A stretch of 64,000 bases of DNA from Paenarthrobacter nicotinovorans (GTDB lineage: Bacteria > Actinomycetota > Actinomycetes > Actinomycetales > Micrococcaceae), in NCBI RefSeq assembly GCF_007670255.1, contig NZ_SZVS01000001.1, positions 1-64,000 of the forward strand, written 5' to 3'. Under the pieces are notes generated by a model. It saw nothing but the letters and a program-made list of their open reading frames with translations. It made no database searches and was not told the origin of the DNA. The translations under genes and the position numbers were made by a program. Positions 1 through 9,300 of the stretch are shown in pieces; position 1 is the stretch's first letter; every line of letters begins with the position of its first letter.

Positions 1-67
<67 letters not shown>

Positions 68-126
68 ACATGCTGCCCATCGAAATGATTCCGACGTTCA
101 ACAACAAACAAGTTGCCTTGTTCTGG

Positions 127-198
127 TGGGCGATACTGGGATCGAACCAGTGACCTCTTCCGTGTCAGGGAAGCGCGCTACCGCTGCGCCAATCGCCC
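127..198 (-). tRNA. tRNA-Val(GAC)
   Basis: Minus-strand cloverleaf with acceptor stem GGGCGAT/ATCGCCC, anticodon stem CTTCC/GGAAG and loop CTGACAC (anticodon GAC). The T arm carries GGTTCGATCC. No CCA end is encoded. It sits between tRNA-Gly and tRNA-Cys in one minus-strand tRNA array and is probably co-transcribed with them. Confidence 0.95.
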
Positions 199-236
199 AT
201 GCATCCAGCCAAAGCTGGAAGACATGGTTTTCACCG

Positions 237-307
237 AGGTGGGTACGGGATTCGAACCCGTGTATACGGCTTTGCAGGCCGCTGCCTCGCCTCTCGGCCA
301 ACCCACC
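237..307 (-). tRNA. tRNA-Cys(GCA)
   Basis: Minus-strand cloverleaf with acceptor stem GGTGGGT/ACCCACC, anticodon loop CTGCAAA (anticodon GCA) and discriminator U, as expected of tRNA-Cys. It lies 38 bases downstream of tRNA-Val in the array. No CCA is encoded. Confidence 0.95.
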
Positions 308-353
308 GTGTAAGCAGGATTCCGGGGAATTCTTGCCTTGACAGTGCCTTGCG

Positions 354-426
<73 letters not shown>

Positions 427-484
427 AGTGCGGTTCCAACGGGCTGCCCTGCAGGCATTCCGTCGCTTTCCGACGAGTAAAAAC

Positions 485-511
485 TCTATAGGAGGTTCCT
501 GCATTCTCCAA
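485..511 (-). promoter_or_regulatory. Candidate promoter of the minus-strand tRNA array
   Basis: On the minus strand a TTGGAG box (506-511) is followed 15 bases later by TATAGA (485-490), about 60 bases upstream of tRNA-Gly. The boxes resemble -35 and -10 elements but the spacing is short. I see no coding potential between 427 and 675, which otherwise holds only this site. Confidence 0.3.
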
Positions 512-675
512 ATCGGTTCCTCGCAGGTGGTTGCGGAACCGCTTGGATCGTTGAGTTGACGCGGAATTGGGGGAGTTTCATGGCTGTAATTCCATTGATG
601 TAGTTCGTAGCTTTCCGGAACCTGGCGTCCCGTTTTGCAATCCGGCCGGGGTCCGTTAGTGTTTTCTATGCACCC

Positions 676-750
676 GGGCGATTGGCGCAGTGGTAGCGCG
701 CTTCGTTCACACCGAAGAGGTCACTGGTTCGAACCCAGTATCGCCCACCA
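676..750 (+). tRNA. tRNA-Val(CAC)
   Basis: Plus-strand cloverleaf with acceptor stem GGGCGAT/ATCGCCC, anticodon stem CTTCG/CGAAG and loop TTCACAC (anticodon CAC). Discriminator A is followed by an encoded CCA at 748-750, unlike the four minus-strand tRNAs. Its body is nearly identical to tRNA-Val(GAC) at 127-198, so the two look like ancient duplicates that diverged in the anticodon arm. Confidence 0.95.
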
Positions 751-755
751 CCGGG

Positions 756-798
756 AACCCCGTTTGGACTGTTTGCGACAGTCCAGGCGGGGTTTTTT
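756..798 (+). terminator. Rho-independent terminator of tRNA-Val(CAC)
   Basis: AACCCCG and GGACTGT on the left pair with ACAGTCC and CGGGG on the right, around a TTGCG loop, and a run of six T follows (793-798). It lies 6 bases after the tRNA. Confidence 0.85.
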
Positions 799-830
799 CA
801 TGCAGTTTGTGCTCGTCCCAAGGACTGGAG

Positions 831-1040
831 ATGCTTTCTCCGTCACGAATCCCGGCCGGGACACACACTTCCTACGTGCGTGGAGAAGAAGAAGAGCGGC
901 CCGGTACCTTGCCGGAATCGTCGTTGCCGTTGGGCGAACTGGCACAGACGGCCCCCATCCTTGCTGGAAAGTTGGCCCGCCTGGCGCCGGAACAGCTCGC
1001 AATGATCTTCGCCTTGGAGAATTCTGTCGGCCCTCTATGA
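831..1040 (+). CDS. Small conserved-looking hypothetical protein, 69 aa
   Basis: An ATG at 831 opens a 69-codon frame that ends just before the PD-(D/E)XK gene. GC-rich third positions fit its neighbours. The product starts MLSPSRIPAG, has an acidic patch (EEEE) and ends in a helix-like stretch around LARLAPEQLAMIFALEN. No membrane segment or known motif is visible. A GGAG lies only one base before the ATG, so the ribosome site is poor. I recognise no family. The case for a gene rests on codon composition and position. Confidence 0.45.
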   Translation: MLSPSRIPAGTHTSYVRGEEEERPGTLPESSLPLGELAQTAPILAGKLARLAPEQLAMIFALENSVGPL

Positions 1041-1052
1041 CACAGTCTTTAT

Positions 1053-1973
1053 ATGACTGCTCCACTGCTTGCCCACGCTACTGACTACGGCCGAATGTAT
1101 GCCCGGTCCACCACAGAGCAATTCTCCGTACCATCCATCACCACAGTGATCGGGCAACAGGCCCACGCCCTGGACGGTTGGTTCAGCTACATGGGCGCCA
1201 GCAGTCTGGCCTCGGATCCGGAGCTTCCTGCGATTCTTGGAAGTCCCGCACGGGTACGGCAAGCAGTCAACAAGGCTTCCAAGGCAGCTGAGCTATACCG
1301 GGACACGGCCGCTGCCCGCGGCGATCGTGTCCACACTTATTGCGAGCAGGTTGCCTTGCGGGCCCTGGGGCGCCCGCACCGGATGCAGGAATGCAGGGAA
1401 GAATTGGCAGCCAACGGCGAGCAGGCCTTCGCAGCCCGGTTTGATGAGTGGTGGGAGCTGTACCGGGTCGAGCCCTTGGCACCTGAAATCACTGTGTGGA
1501 ACAACACGGTGGGATACGCGGGAACCTTGGATCTGGTGGCGAAGATCAACGGGCGAATTTGCCTTATCGACTACAAGACCAAAGGCACCACGCGTGATGG
1601 AACCGTGAAAGCCCTTGATGACAAAGTGGTCATGCAACTCACGGCCGGGATGAAGGCCGAGGAAAGCCTGGTGGATCCCGTCTCGGGTGAATGGGAGCCG
1701 TGGAGGTACGGAGACAACCCCATGCTCCTGGCGGTTGCGATTGGAGAGACGGAGGTAAGGCCCATGCGCGCCAATCCCGAGATCCTCAAGCACCACTGGT
1801 GGAAGTTCTGCGCTCTTCGACGGGTGTGGGAGATGTCGGCGGATGTCACTGCTGCCGGACAAGCGCTGCTTCCCGTGGCCCCGCCGGTGTTCGCTGCAGC
1901 CGGTCCTGTGCAGGTGAACAGCGTGGGCGCCGTGGCCTCAACGAACGCCATGGCCTCAACTAAACTGGCTTAG
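1053..1973 (+). CDS. PD-(D/E)XK nuclease-superfamily protein
   Basis: This 306-residue cytoplasmic protein has the layout of a RecB/Cas4-like nuclease core. A GTLDLVAKI strand (about residues 157-165) is followed by an ICLIDYKTK strand (about 170-178), matching the GxxD...(hydrophobic)DxK pattern of the superfamily, with conserved acidic residues just before it. The last 35 residues are Ala/Val-rich and probably disordered. It starts 12 bases after the small upstream frame and ends 50 bases before def. The nuclease fold is inferred from the motif. Substrate and role are unknown, and activity could have been lost. Confidence 0.6.
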   Translation: MTAPLLAHATDYGRMYARSTTEQFSVPSITTVIGQQAHALDGWFSYMGASSLASDPELPAILGSPARVRQAVNKASKAAELYRDTAAARGDRVHTYCEQVALRALGRPHRMQECREELAANGEQAFAARFDEWWELYRVEPLAPEITVWNNTVGYAGTLDLVAKINGRICLIDYKTKGTTRDGTVKALDDKVVMQLTAGMKAEESLVDPVSGEWEPWRYGDNPMLLAVAIGETEVRPMRANPEILKHHWWKFCALRRVWEMSADVTAAGQALLPVAPPVFAAAGPVQVNSVGAVASTNAMASTKLA

Positions 1974-2023
1974 GCCCCGCAACACACGGGCCTAGGTTTG
2001 ACGATCGTGAGGACAGGCAACGC

Positions 2024-2596
2024 ATGGCAATTTTGAGTATCCGAATCATCGGGGATCCGGTGCTGCGCACCGTGGCTGACCCTGTCACCGACTTCGGTCC
2101 GGAGCTCGCCAAGCTGGTCGCCGACATGACAGAAACCATGGAGGATGTCGAAGGCGCTGGCCTCGCAGCTCCCCAGGTAGGGGTCAGCCTGCGGGTCTTT
2201 ACCTACCGCATCGGGGGAGTGGAAGGCCACATCATCAATCCCGTCTTGGAAAACAGCGAGGATTTCCAACCCGACGAAGTAGAGGGCTGCCTCTCCATCC
2301 CCGGCCTGGGCTTCCCCGTGCGCCGCTACCGCACCACCCGGGCAACAGGCGTGGACTTGAACGGGAACCCCGTCTCCGTCGAAGCGGAAGGCATGTTGGC
2401 CCGTTGCTTCCAGCATGAAACAGATCACCTTGACGGTGTGCTGTACACCGACAGGCTGGAAGGCGAGGACCGCAAGGCCGCCTTGCGTGCCATCCGCAAC
2501 GCCAACTACCACGCCATTACAGAACAAACCACCTCCAAGCGCGCCAACACGGTAGGGTCCAGCTTCGGCGGCGGCAGTTTTGGAGTTCCCGAGTGA
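2024..2596 (+). CDS. def: Peptide deformylase
   Basis: Removes the formyl group from the N-terminal Met of new proteins, using a metal bound by one Cys and two His. All three family motifs are present: GLAAPQVG (46-53), EGCLSIPG with metal ligand C89, and QHETDHLDG with H131, catalytic E132 and H135. The 190-residue length is normal for a bacterial type I enzyme. It overlaps fmt by four bases, and fmt makes the formyl-Met that Def later processes, so the two are translationally coupled. ATG start preceded by GGACAGG. Confidence 0.97.
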   Translation: MAILSIRIIGDPVLRTVADPVTDFGPELAKLVADMTETMEDVEGAGLAAPQVGVSLRVFTYRIGGVEGHIINPVLENSEDFQPDEVEGCLSIPGLGFPVRRYRTTRATGVDLNGNPVSVEAEGMLARCFQHETDHLDGVLYTDRLEGEDRKAALRAIRNANYHAITEQTTSKRANTVGSSFGGGSFGVPE

Positions 2597-3513
2597 GGGT
2601 GCTCTTTGCGGGCACCCCCGCCGTTGCGGTCCCGTCGTTGGACGCCTTGGTTAAGGCCGGTTTCGACGTCGTCGCTGTCCTGACCCGTCCGGACGCTCCG
2701 TTGGGACGCAAGCGCGTCATGACGCCATCCCCGGTGGCGGCGAGGGCAGAAGAGTTGGGCATCGACATCATCCGGGCAGCCAAGGTCGACGCCGACACCA
2801 CAGCACGCATTGCGGACTACGCACCCGATGTGGCCGCCATCGTGGCGTACGGAGGAATAGTGCCCCGGGCGGCTTTGGATGTTCCCAAGCACGGTTGGGT
2901 CAATCTCCACTTTTCCCTGCTTCCGGCCTGGCGCGGGGCTGCTCCCGTCCAACGCTCGCTGATGGCAGGTGATGACATCACCGGAGCCGTGACGTTCCAA
3001 CTGGAGGAAGGTTTGGATACAGGGCCGGTTTTCGGAACCCTGACTGAGGCCGTCGGTCCGGAAGACACGGCCGGCGATCTGCTGGAGCGGCTCTCTTTCA
3101 GTGGGGCAGTCCTTCTGAGCCAGACACTCTCCGCCATCGATGCGGGGCAAGCATCGCCGCAGCCCCAAACGGGGGAAGTCTCGCTCGCGCCGAAACTCAG
3201 CCTCGATGACGGACGCCTGGACTGGCAAAAGCCCGCGTTGGCCTTGACTCGTCAGGCCCGCGGCGTCACCCCCGAGCCGGGTGCGTGGACGACTTTGGAT
3301 GGGCAGCGGGTCAAGTTGGAATCCGTAGGGCTGAGGTCGGAAGTCAAGGACCTGGCACCGGGCGCAATCCGCGTGGATGGCAAAGTTGTCCTGGTGGGAA
3401 CCGGCTCCCATGCAATTGAACTGGGCCGCATCCAGCCGGCCGGCAAGAAGATGATGTCGTCGGCTGATTGGGCCCGCGGCCTGGCAGCACCCGAGAGAGT
3501 GGTATTCGAATGA
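2593..3513 (+). CDS. fmt: Methionyl-tRNA formyltransferase
   Basis: Transfers a formyl group from 10-formyl-THF to Met-tRNA(fMet). The N-terminal domain begins MRVLFAGTPAVAVPSL, and the formyltransferase signature SLLPAWRGAAPVQ sits near residues 113-125, followed by a C-terminal OB-like tRNA-binding domain. The 306 residues are standard. The GTG start at 2593 overlaps the def stop (GTGA), and the 3' end overlaps rsmB by four bases, so def-fmt-rsmB behave as one translation unit. Confidence 0.97.
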   Translation: MRVLFAGTPAVAVPSLDALVKAGFDVVAVLTRPDAPLGRKRVMTPSPVAARAEELGIDIIRAAKVDADTTARIADYAPDVAAIVAYGGIVPRAALDVPKHGWVNLHFSLLPAWRGAAPVQRSLMAGDDITGAVTFQLEEGLDTGPVFGTLTEAVGPEDTAGDLLERLSFSGAVLLSQTLSAIDAGQASPQPQTGEVSLAPKLSLDDGRLDWQKPALALTRQARGVTPEPGAWTTLDGQRVKLESVGLRSEVKDLAPGAIRVDGKVVLVGTGSHAIELGRIQPAGKKMMSSADWARGLAAPERVVFE

Positions 3514-5090
3514 GCGAGTCCGGCCGCCGAGGCCCGAACAACAGCGGCAGCCGGGACGGCGGCGGGAACGGCAACCGAGGGGAAGGCAGCCGCGGGCAGG
3601 GGCACCGTGGGGCCGGGGGCGGAAGCCGCCGCAACGCCCAGGGCAGGGAGCGGAACCGGGGACCCCAGCGGGGCTTTACCAATAATGCCCCCTCGCAGAG
3701 GACCCGCCGGGCGGACCCCGCGCGATTGGTCGCCTTTGAGGTACTCCGCGCTGTCGCTTCCGAGGACGCCTATGCCAACCTCGTCCTCCCTGCCAGGATC
3801 CGGGAGCACCGCTTGGACCGGCGCGATGCCGGGTTCGCCACGGAATTGAGCTACGGCGCCCTCCGTGGCCAAGGCACCTACGATGCCATTCTGGCCCGCT
3901 GCGTGGACCGGCCCCTGAATCAGCTGGATCCGGCGATTCTCGATGCTCTCCGGATCGGCGCACACCAGCTTTTGTCGATGCGTGTTCCTGCTCATGCTGC
4001 CTTGGACCAGACTGTTGGTCTGGCAAGGGCAGTCATCGGAGCCGGCCCGTCAGCCCTCATCAACGCTGTACTCCGCAAGGTCACCGCCCACACCATGGAC
4101 CAGTGGCTGGACATCCTGCTGGACCACGAAACGGACGAGACCAAAATCGCCGCCCTGCGCCATGCCCACCCGGAATGGATCGTTCGCGCACTGCGTCAAT
4201 CACTGGTGAACCATGGGCGTCCCAAGAGCGAGATCGATGCCCTGCTGGAAGCGGACAATGCCGCACCGGTGGTGAACCTTGTGGCTTTGCCTGGACTGGG
4301 CGACCTCGACGAGGCGTTCGACAACGGTGCGACACCCGGTGAGCTGGTGGAAGGATCGGCCCTTTCCGCCGGCGGCGACCTTGGTCGCTTCGAATCGGTC
4401 CGGCGCGGCACAACCCGTGTACAGGATGTCGGCTCCCAGCTTGTGGCACGTGCGTTGGCCGGTGTTGACCGGGGAGAGCGTTCCGCACGGGGTGAGAAGT
4501 GGCTGGACCTTTGTGCCGGTCCTGGCGGCAAGGCGGCGCTCCTGGCGGCCCTGGCTCATCGCGATGGCGCAACCCTCCTGGCGAACGAGCCTGCACCACA
4601 CCGTGCCAAGCTTGTTCAACAGGCGCTCTCCGCTGTCCCGGAAGAAGCTTGGACCGTGCGGACAGGTGATGGACGCGAAGTGGGCAACGAGCACCGCGAA
4701 TCGTTCGACCGTGTCCTGGTAGATGTACCTTGCAGTGGCCTGGGCGCGCTGCGCAGGAGGCCGGAGTCGCGCTGGCGGCGTTCACCCAAGGACATTGGAG
4801 ACCTCGGCCCGCTCCAGCGCGAACTCCTGAATTCCGCCATTGACGCGGTCAAGCCCGGCGGTGTGGTGGCCTACGTGACGTGTTCGCCCCATCCGGCGGA
4901 GACCACGGCCGTGGTCAGCGATGTCCTGGGCAAGCGGGCGGACCTCGAACTGCTGGACTCCGGGCAGGCACTGGACCACGTCAGCCTTACGGGCAACCTT
5001 GGGGCAGGACATGAACACACTGCCCAGCTGTGGCCGCACATCCACCAAACAGATGCCATGTTCATGGCCATCATCCGCAAGAAGCCGTAG
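3510..5090 (+). CDS. rsmB: 16S rRNA (cytosine(967)-C(5))-methyltransferase
   Basis: SAM-dependent m5C methyltransferase of the RsmB/Sun family. The first 70 residues are an Arg/Gly/Asn-rich, low-complexity tail typical of actinobacterial members and probably RNA-binding. A NusB-like domain follows, then the Rossmann domain with [11 protein letters not shown] (SAM site), [18 protein letters not shown] (motif IV Cys) and [13 protein letters not shown] (motif VI catalytic Cys). I chose the ATG at 3510 because it overlaps the fmt stop as ATGA. An in-frame start at 3468 lies inside fmt. Length 526 residues. Confidence 0.95.
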   Translation: MSESGRRGPNNSGSRDGGGNGNRGEGSRGQGHRGAGGGSRRNAQGRERNRGPQRGFTNNAPSQRTRRADPARLVAFEVLRAVASEDAYANLVLPARIREHRLDRRDAGFATELSYGALRGQGTYDAILARCVDRPLNQLDPAILDALRIGAHQLLSMRVPAHAALDQTVGLARAVIGAGPSALINAVLRKVTAHTMDQWLDILLDHETDETKIAALRHAHPEWIVRALRQSLVNHGRPKSEIDALLEADNAAPVVNLVALPGLGDLDEAFDNGATPGELVEGSALSAGGDLGRFESVRRGTTRVQDVGSQLVARALAGVDRGERSARGEKWLDLCAGPGGKAALLAALAHRDGATLLANEPAPHRAKLVQQALSAVPEEAWTVRTGDGREVGNEHRESFDRVLVDVPCSGLGALRRRPESRWRRSPKDIGDLGPLQRELLNSAIDAVKPGGVVAYVTCSPHPAETTAVVSDVLGKRADLELLDSGQALDHVSLTGNLGAGHEHTAQLWPHIHQTDAMFMAIIRKKP

Positions 5091-5163
5091 CTGCACGTTC
5101 CTGGCCGCATCGGAACCCCCGCCACGGCCGCACCATGACCCACACCGACCCGAAGGGGCTGCC

Positions 5164-5838
5164 TTGTCTCAGTGCTGTATCAACCCGAGCATCCTGTCTG
5201 CTGACTTCGTCAATCTTGAGGCAGAGTTGCAGCGCATCAGCAACGCCGACGCCGTGCACGTCGATGTCATGGACAACCACTTCGTGCCCAACCTGACGCT
5301 CGGATTGCCGGTGGTGCAGAGGATCCAGGCGGTCAGCCCGGTTCCGCTGGACGCGCATCTGATGATTTCCGACGCCGACCGCTGGGCACCTGCCTACGCA
5401 GACGCCGGCGTCGCGTCCGTGACGTTCCACGCCGAAGCGGCCGTCGCTCCGGTCAAACTGGCCCGTGAATTGCGCGCGCGGGGTTCCAAGGCCGGAATGG
5501 CGTTGCGTCCGGCCACCCCGGTGGAGCCGTACCTGGACATGCTCAGCGAACTGGACATGCTGTTGATCATGACCGTTGAACCTGGCTTTGGCGGGCAATC
5601 CTTCCTTGACATCACGCTGCCCAAGATCAGGCGGGCCCGCGCGGCAATCGAGGGTTCGGGCGTTGCCGTGGCGATCCAGGTCGATGGCGGGATCACGGAG
5701 GAAACCATCGTCAGGGCTGCTGAGGCGGGCGCCAACGTCTTCGTGGCCGGCTCAGCGGTCTACGGCCATGAGGACCCGGCAGCAGCCATCGATCGGCTGC
5801 GCACCGCAGGACAAGCCGCGGCGGCGGCAAAAGCCTGA
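5164..5838 (+). CDS. rpe: Ribulose-phosphate 3-epimerase
   Basis: Interconverts ribulose 5-phosphate and xylulose 5-phosphate in the pentose phosphate pathway. A TIM barrel of 224 residues shows [10 protein letters not shown] (N-term), [11 protein letters not shown] with a metal-binding Asp, [18 protein letters not shown] and the IQVDGGI strand. I chose the TTG at 5164, giving [11 protein letters not shown], because it starts just before the first conserved strand. An ATG in another frame at 5136 does not lead into the protein. It ends shortly before the riboflavin leader, so rpe may supply Ru5P, the RibB substrate, from next door. Confidence 0.93.
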   Translation: MSQCCINPSILSADFVNLEAELQRISNADAVHVDVMDNHFVPNLTLGLPVVQRIQAVSPVPLDAHLMISDADRWAPAYADAGVASVTFHAEAAVAPVKLARELRARGSKAGMALRPATPVEPYLDMLSELDMLLIMTVEPGFGGQSFLDITLPKIRRARAAIEGSGVAVAIQVDGGITEETIVRAAEAGANVFVAGSAVYGHEDPAAAIDRLRTAGQAAAAAKA

Positions 5839-5917
5839 TGGTTGTTATGGGATGTTACGAAGATGGCCGGGAATAGCCTGGCCGTCGTCGTAGGTGTGGC
5901 ACAATAACAACACACAT

Positions 5918-6075
5918 ACGTGCTCCGGGGTCGGTGTAAGTCCGAACCGGCGGTCATAGTCCGCGACCCGCGAGCCACTGATGTCCTGAGCGATCAGGAC
6001 TTTCGGTGGCAGACGGTTGAACCGGTGGAATTCCGGTACCGACAGTTAAAGTCTGGATGGGAGAAGCACGTACAG
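5918..6075 (+). ncRNA. FMN riboswitch (RFN element)
   Basis: The leader of the rib operon has the conserved RFN blocks: CTCCGGGGTCGGTGTAAGTC at the 5' side, CCGAACCGGCGGTCATAGTC, AGCCACTGATGTCCTGA...TCAGGACTTTCGGTGGCAGA with a variable hairpin, then CCGGTGGAATTCCGGTACCGACAGTTAAAGTCTGGATGGGAGAAGCAC in pieces. A following hairpin, GGGCGT/ACGCCC around 6084-6107, lies between the aptamer and the GGAAGG ribosome site and is the likely expression platform. In the family FMN binding represses downstream genes. Here those are the transporter and ribDEBAH. Confidence 0.95.
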
Positions 6076-6162
6076 TCATGCCGTGGGCGTTCCTTCAGCG
6101 ACGCCCGGTATTGCGCTGTCGTACACCCCCGGAGTCATCGCGGCTTACTGGGAAGGAACGGC

Positions 6163-6855
6163 ATGGACTTTCTGCGATGGCTCTTCGAAGCACAGATCCC
6201 CGTTGGTGGATCTGCCCTTGTCTTACGCGAAGTGCTTGGAAACATCTTTGGGTTGCTCAGCGCCCTCGGCGGAATGCGCCGGAAAGTCTGGGCCTGGCCG
6301 GTCGGCATCGTCGGCAACATTCTTTTGCTCACCGTGTTCCTCGGCAACGTGTTTGGTGCCGCTGCGCCCGCCACTCTCTGGGGACAGGCCGGACGGCAGG
6401 TAATGTTCATCGCGGTGGCCGCCTATGGCTGGTACCGCTGGCAGCAAGGCCGTCAAACGAGTACCCAGGGCCGTGCGGTGATACCAGGCTGGGCCTCCAA
6501 CAAGGTCCGCCTGGCGTTGATCGGCGCAATGTTCGCCGGAACCGCCGCCCTCACACCCTTGTTTGACTCGCTGGGCTCTTATCCGCCGGTGTGGGCCGAC
6601 GCCTGGACCTTCATGGGCTCGCTCCTGGCCACCTACGGAATGGCACGCGGTTGGACCGAATTCTGGCTTATCTGGGTCGCCGTGGATATCGTCGGAGTGC
6701 CTTTGTTGTTCAGCGCCGGTTACTACGCCAGTGCTGTCATGTACCTCTTCTACGGATTCTTCACGCTGACCGGCTTCTTCGTTTGGTGGCGGGCGGAAAA
6801 GCGTGAGCGCGGCGCAGTTCAGGCCGTTGCAGTTGCCGCGGGGGCTGTTCGATGA
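6163..6855 (+). CDS. PnuC-family transporter, probable riboflavin importer (RibM/PnuX-like)
   Basis: A 230-residue membrane protein with about seven hydrophobic segments, including the PnuC-typical NIFGLLSALGGMRRKVWAWPVGIVGNILL near the N-terminus and TEFWLIWVAVDIV near the C-terminus. PnuC proteins move vitamin-type substrates by facilitated diffusion. Members placed under an FMN riboswitch in actinobacteria (RibM, PnuX) import riboflavin rather than nicotinamide riboside. Its place directly behind the RFN element and its ATGA overlap with ribD support riboflavin as the substrate, by inference. ATG at 6163 has GGAAGG 7 bases upstream. Confidence 0.85.
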   Translation: MDFLRWLFEAQIPVGGSALVLREVLGNIFGLLSALGGMRRKVWAWPVGIVGNILLLTVFLGNVFGAAAPATLWGQAGRQVMFIAVAAYGWYRWQQGRQTSTQGRAVIPGWASNKVRLALIGAMFAGTAALTPLFDSLGSYPPVWADAWTFMGSLLATYGMARGWTEFWLIWVAVDIVGVPLLFSAGYYASAVMYLFYGFFTLTGFFVWWRAEKRERGAVQAVAVAAGAVR

Positions 6856-7988
6856 CCGCGCACGGTGCATTTGCGCCGGCTGAGACGTCGGCGATGGATG
6901 CGGCCCTGGCGGCCGCGCTGGCTGGCCCCCGTGGGGCGAATCCCTTGGTCGGCGCTGTCATTCTCGGCCCGGATGGCGAACAGCTGGCCACGGGATACCA
7001 TCGCGGAGCTGGAACTGCCCATGCCGAGGCCGACGCGATTTCAGAGGCCCGGCGCCAAGGCATCGATATTCAAGGCAGCACCATGGTGGTATCCCTTGAG
7101 CCTTGCAACCATGTAGGCCGTACGGGCCCGTGTGCCCAGGCAATCATCGCGGCCGGTATCGCGAAGGTGATTTACGCCGTCGACGATCCCCATGACCCGG
7201 CCGCCGGCGGCGCCAGGACCCTGCGCGCAGCGGGCATTGAGGTTACGTCAGGACTCGGCCGTGAAGAATCACTTGACCTGAACCGGGAATGGTTCGACGC
7301 CGTTGCCGCCAAGCGCCCCTTCGTCACCTTGCACATAGCCCAGACCCTGGACAGCCGCATCGCTGCCGTCGACGGCACCAGCCAGTGGATCTCCAGCGCC
7401 GAGTCGCTGGAAGACAACCACGGGTTGCGTCGCCTGATCGACGCGATCCTGGTGGGGACCGGAACAGTGCTTATTGACAACCCGCGGTTGACGGCCCGGA
7501 CCCCGGCCGGTGAACTTTCCCAACGCCAACCCATCAGGGCAGTCATGGGCCTCAGGGATGTCCCGGAGGAAGCTGCCGTGCGGGGAAACGACGGCCGCTT
7601 CCGTCATCTGCCCACAAGGGATCCTGCCGAGGCGCTGGGCATGCTGTTCGACGAGGGCGTCCGTCACGTGATGGTCGAAGGGGGCTCGAGCATTCTGAGC
7701 ACCTTCCTTGCTGCCGGCTTGGTGGACGAGTTGATCGTCTACCTCGCCCCGACCTTGCTGGGATCGGGGACTCCGGCCCTGAACGACCTCGGCATAGGCA
7801 CACTCGCCGATGCCCAGCATTGGGAATGGGACGCAGCCTCCGGGGGATCGGTCCGCACTCTGGGCAATGACCTTCGGCTGCATCTTCGCCCCGCCGGACG
7901 CACTTCCAACACACCACAGAATTCGATTCCGCAGACGCGTGTGACCTCACACAGTGAAGCTGCGGAATATGTCACAGGAGGACACTGA
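6852..7988 (+). CDS. ribD: Bifunctional diaminohydroxyphosphoribosylaminopyrimidine deaminase / 5-amino-6-(5-phosphoribosylamino)uracil reductase
   Basis: Carries out two successive riboflavin steps. The N-terminal cytidine-deaminase-like domain has TAHAEADAI (Zn ligand H57, catalytic Glu) and SLEPCNHVGRTGPC with the two Zn Cys. The reductase domain starts near residue 155 (PFVTLHIAQTLDSRIA) and contains the NADPH-binding HVMVEGGSSILSTFLAAGLVDEL. The final 25 residues are a polar tail. 378 residues, normal for the fusion. Its ATG overlaps the transporter stop, and its stop overlaps the ribE start. Confidence 0.96.
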   Translation: MTAHGAFAPAETSAMDAALAAALAGPRGANPLVGAVILGPDGEQLATGYHRGAGTAHAEADAISEARRQGIDIQGSTMVVSLEPCNHVGRTGPCAQAIIAAGIAKVIYAVDDPHDPAAGGARTLRAAGIEVTSGLGREESLDLNREWFDAVAAKRPFVTLHIAQTLDSRIAAVDGTSQWISSAESLEDNHGLRRLIDAILVGTGTVLIDNPRLTARTPAGELSQRQPIRAVMGLRDVPEEAAVRGNDGRFRHLPTRDPAEALGMLFDEGVRHVMVEGGSSILSTFLAAGLVDELIVYLAPTLLGSGTPALNDLGIGTLADAQHWEWDAASGGSVRTLGNDLRLHLRPAGRTSNTPQNSIPQTRVTSHSEAAEYVTGGH

Positions 7989-8614
7989 TGTTTACCGGAA
8001 TCGTTGCAGAACAAGGCACAGTCCTTGGCATCGAGCACGACGGCGACGCCAGCGCGACACTGCGCTTGAAGGCTCCCACAACCGCGGGCGACCTGCCCTT
8101 GGGCGGCTCCATCGCCGTCAATGGCGTGTGCCTGACTGCGACCAGCATCGACGGCCAGGATTTCAGCGTGGACGTCATGGGGGAAACCTTGGTCCGTACC
8201 ACGATCGGGGAGCTGGCGGCGGGGGACACCGTAAACCTCGAGCGCTGTGTTCCTGCCGGCGGTCGGCTGGACGGCCATGTCGTCCAGGGACACGTGGATG
8301 GCGTTGGTGAGCTGCTTGAACGCGAAGCGCTGGGGAACTGGGACCGCCTGCGGTTCGGCGTCCCGGCCCCGCTGGCGCGCTACATCGCCGAGAAGGGTTC
8401 GATCGCCGTCGACGGTGTTTCGCTGACCGTAACCGCTGTCAGTGCCGCGTCCGAAGCGGAACCGTGGTTCGAAGTCGGCCTTATTCCCACCACACTTGAG
8501 GAGACCGGACTGGGGGCAAAGGCCGTAGGCGGCCGCGTCAACCTGGAAGTGGATGTCCTGGCGAAGTACACCGAGCGCCTTTTGTCGTTCGCCCCGCAGG
8601 GAGGCACCCGATGA
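7988..8614 (+). CDS. ribE: Riboflavin synthase, alpha chain
   Basis: Dismutates two 6,7-dimethyl-8-ribityllumazine molecules into riboflavin and a pyrimidine. The 208-residue protein shows the two lumazine-binding barrels: [10 protein letters not shown]...[16 protein letters not shown] in the first, and [13 protein letters not shown]...[15 protein letters not shown] in the second. The ATG shares its A with the ribD stop. The gene ends by overlapping ribB by four bases. Confidence 0.96.
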   Translation: MFTGIVAEQGTVLGIEHDGDASATLRLKAPTTAGDLPLGGSIAVNGVCLTATSIDGQDFSVDVMGETLVRTTIGELAAGDTVNLERCVPAGGRLDGHVVQGHVDGVGELLEREALGNWDRLRFGVPAPLARYIAEKGSIAVDGVSLTVTAVSAASEAEPWFEVGLIPTTLEETGLGAKAVGGRVNLEVDVLAKYTERLLSFAPQGGTR

Positions 8615-9300
8615 GCGCCACCACCAAGCCCGAGCAAAAAGCGGCGCCGCGTCCCGGTCTGGATCCGGTGGAGTCGGCGATCGCCGCAATGGCGGCCGGC
8701 AAAGCCGTTATTGTCGTGGACAACGAGGACCGGGAAAACGAAGGCGACATCATCTTTGCCGCTGAACACGCCACTCCCGCCCTGATGGGATGGACCATCC
8801 GGTATTCCTCCGGGGTTATTTGCGTTCCCCTGGAAGGTGAGCGGGCTGATGCCCTGATCCTGCCTCCCATGGTGGAAATAAACCAAGATGCTAAGGGTAC
8901 TGCCTATACTGTTTCCTGTGACGCTGCGATAGGAGTCAGCACGGGAATTTCTGCCACGGACAGGGCCTTGACGGCTCGAATCCTGGCAGATCCCGCCAGT
9001 ACTCCGGCGTCACTCACCCGTCCTGGGCATATTTTTCCGCTGCGGGCCGTTAAGGGGGGAGTGCGAGAACGTCCGGGACACACGGAAGCTGCCGTGGACT
9101 TGTGTCGTCTGGCCGGGCTCGCCCCGGTGGGTGTTATCGCAGAGTTGGTACATGACGACGGTGAAATGATGCGCCTGGACAGCCTGCGCGGATTTGCCGC
9201 TGAACATGGATGCCCCCTCATCTCCATTGAGGACCTGGTGTCGTATGTTGAAGCGGTGGATTCCCGGGCGGCGCATCGGGTAGACGAGGAGAAGCGATGA
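8611..9300 (+). CDS. ribB: 3,4-dihydroxy-2-butanone 4-phosphate synthase, stand-alone
   Basis: Converts ribulose 5-phosphate to the four-carbon riboflavin precursor plus formate. Motifs are [17 protein letters not shown] (acidic Mg site), [12 protein letters not shown], and [10 protein letters not shown]...[17 protein letters not shown]. The 229 residues stop just after the RibB domain ([14 protein letters not shown]). In many actinobacteria this domain continues into GTP cyclohydrolase II as RibBA. Here a stop codon and a new ATG with its own GAGGAG site separate them, with an ATGA overlap. Confidence 0.95.
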   Translation: MSATTKPEQKAAPRPGLDPVESAIAAMAAGKAVIVVDNEDRENEGDIIFAAEHATPALMGWTIRYSSGVICVPLEGERADALILPPMVEINQDAKGTAYTVSCDAAIGVSTGISATDRALTARILADPASTPASLTRPGHIFPLRAVKGGVRERPGHTEAAVDLCRLAGLAPVGVIAELVHDDGEMMRLDSLRGFAAEHGCPLISIEDLVSYVEAVDSRAAHRVDEEKR

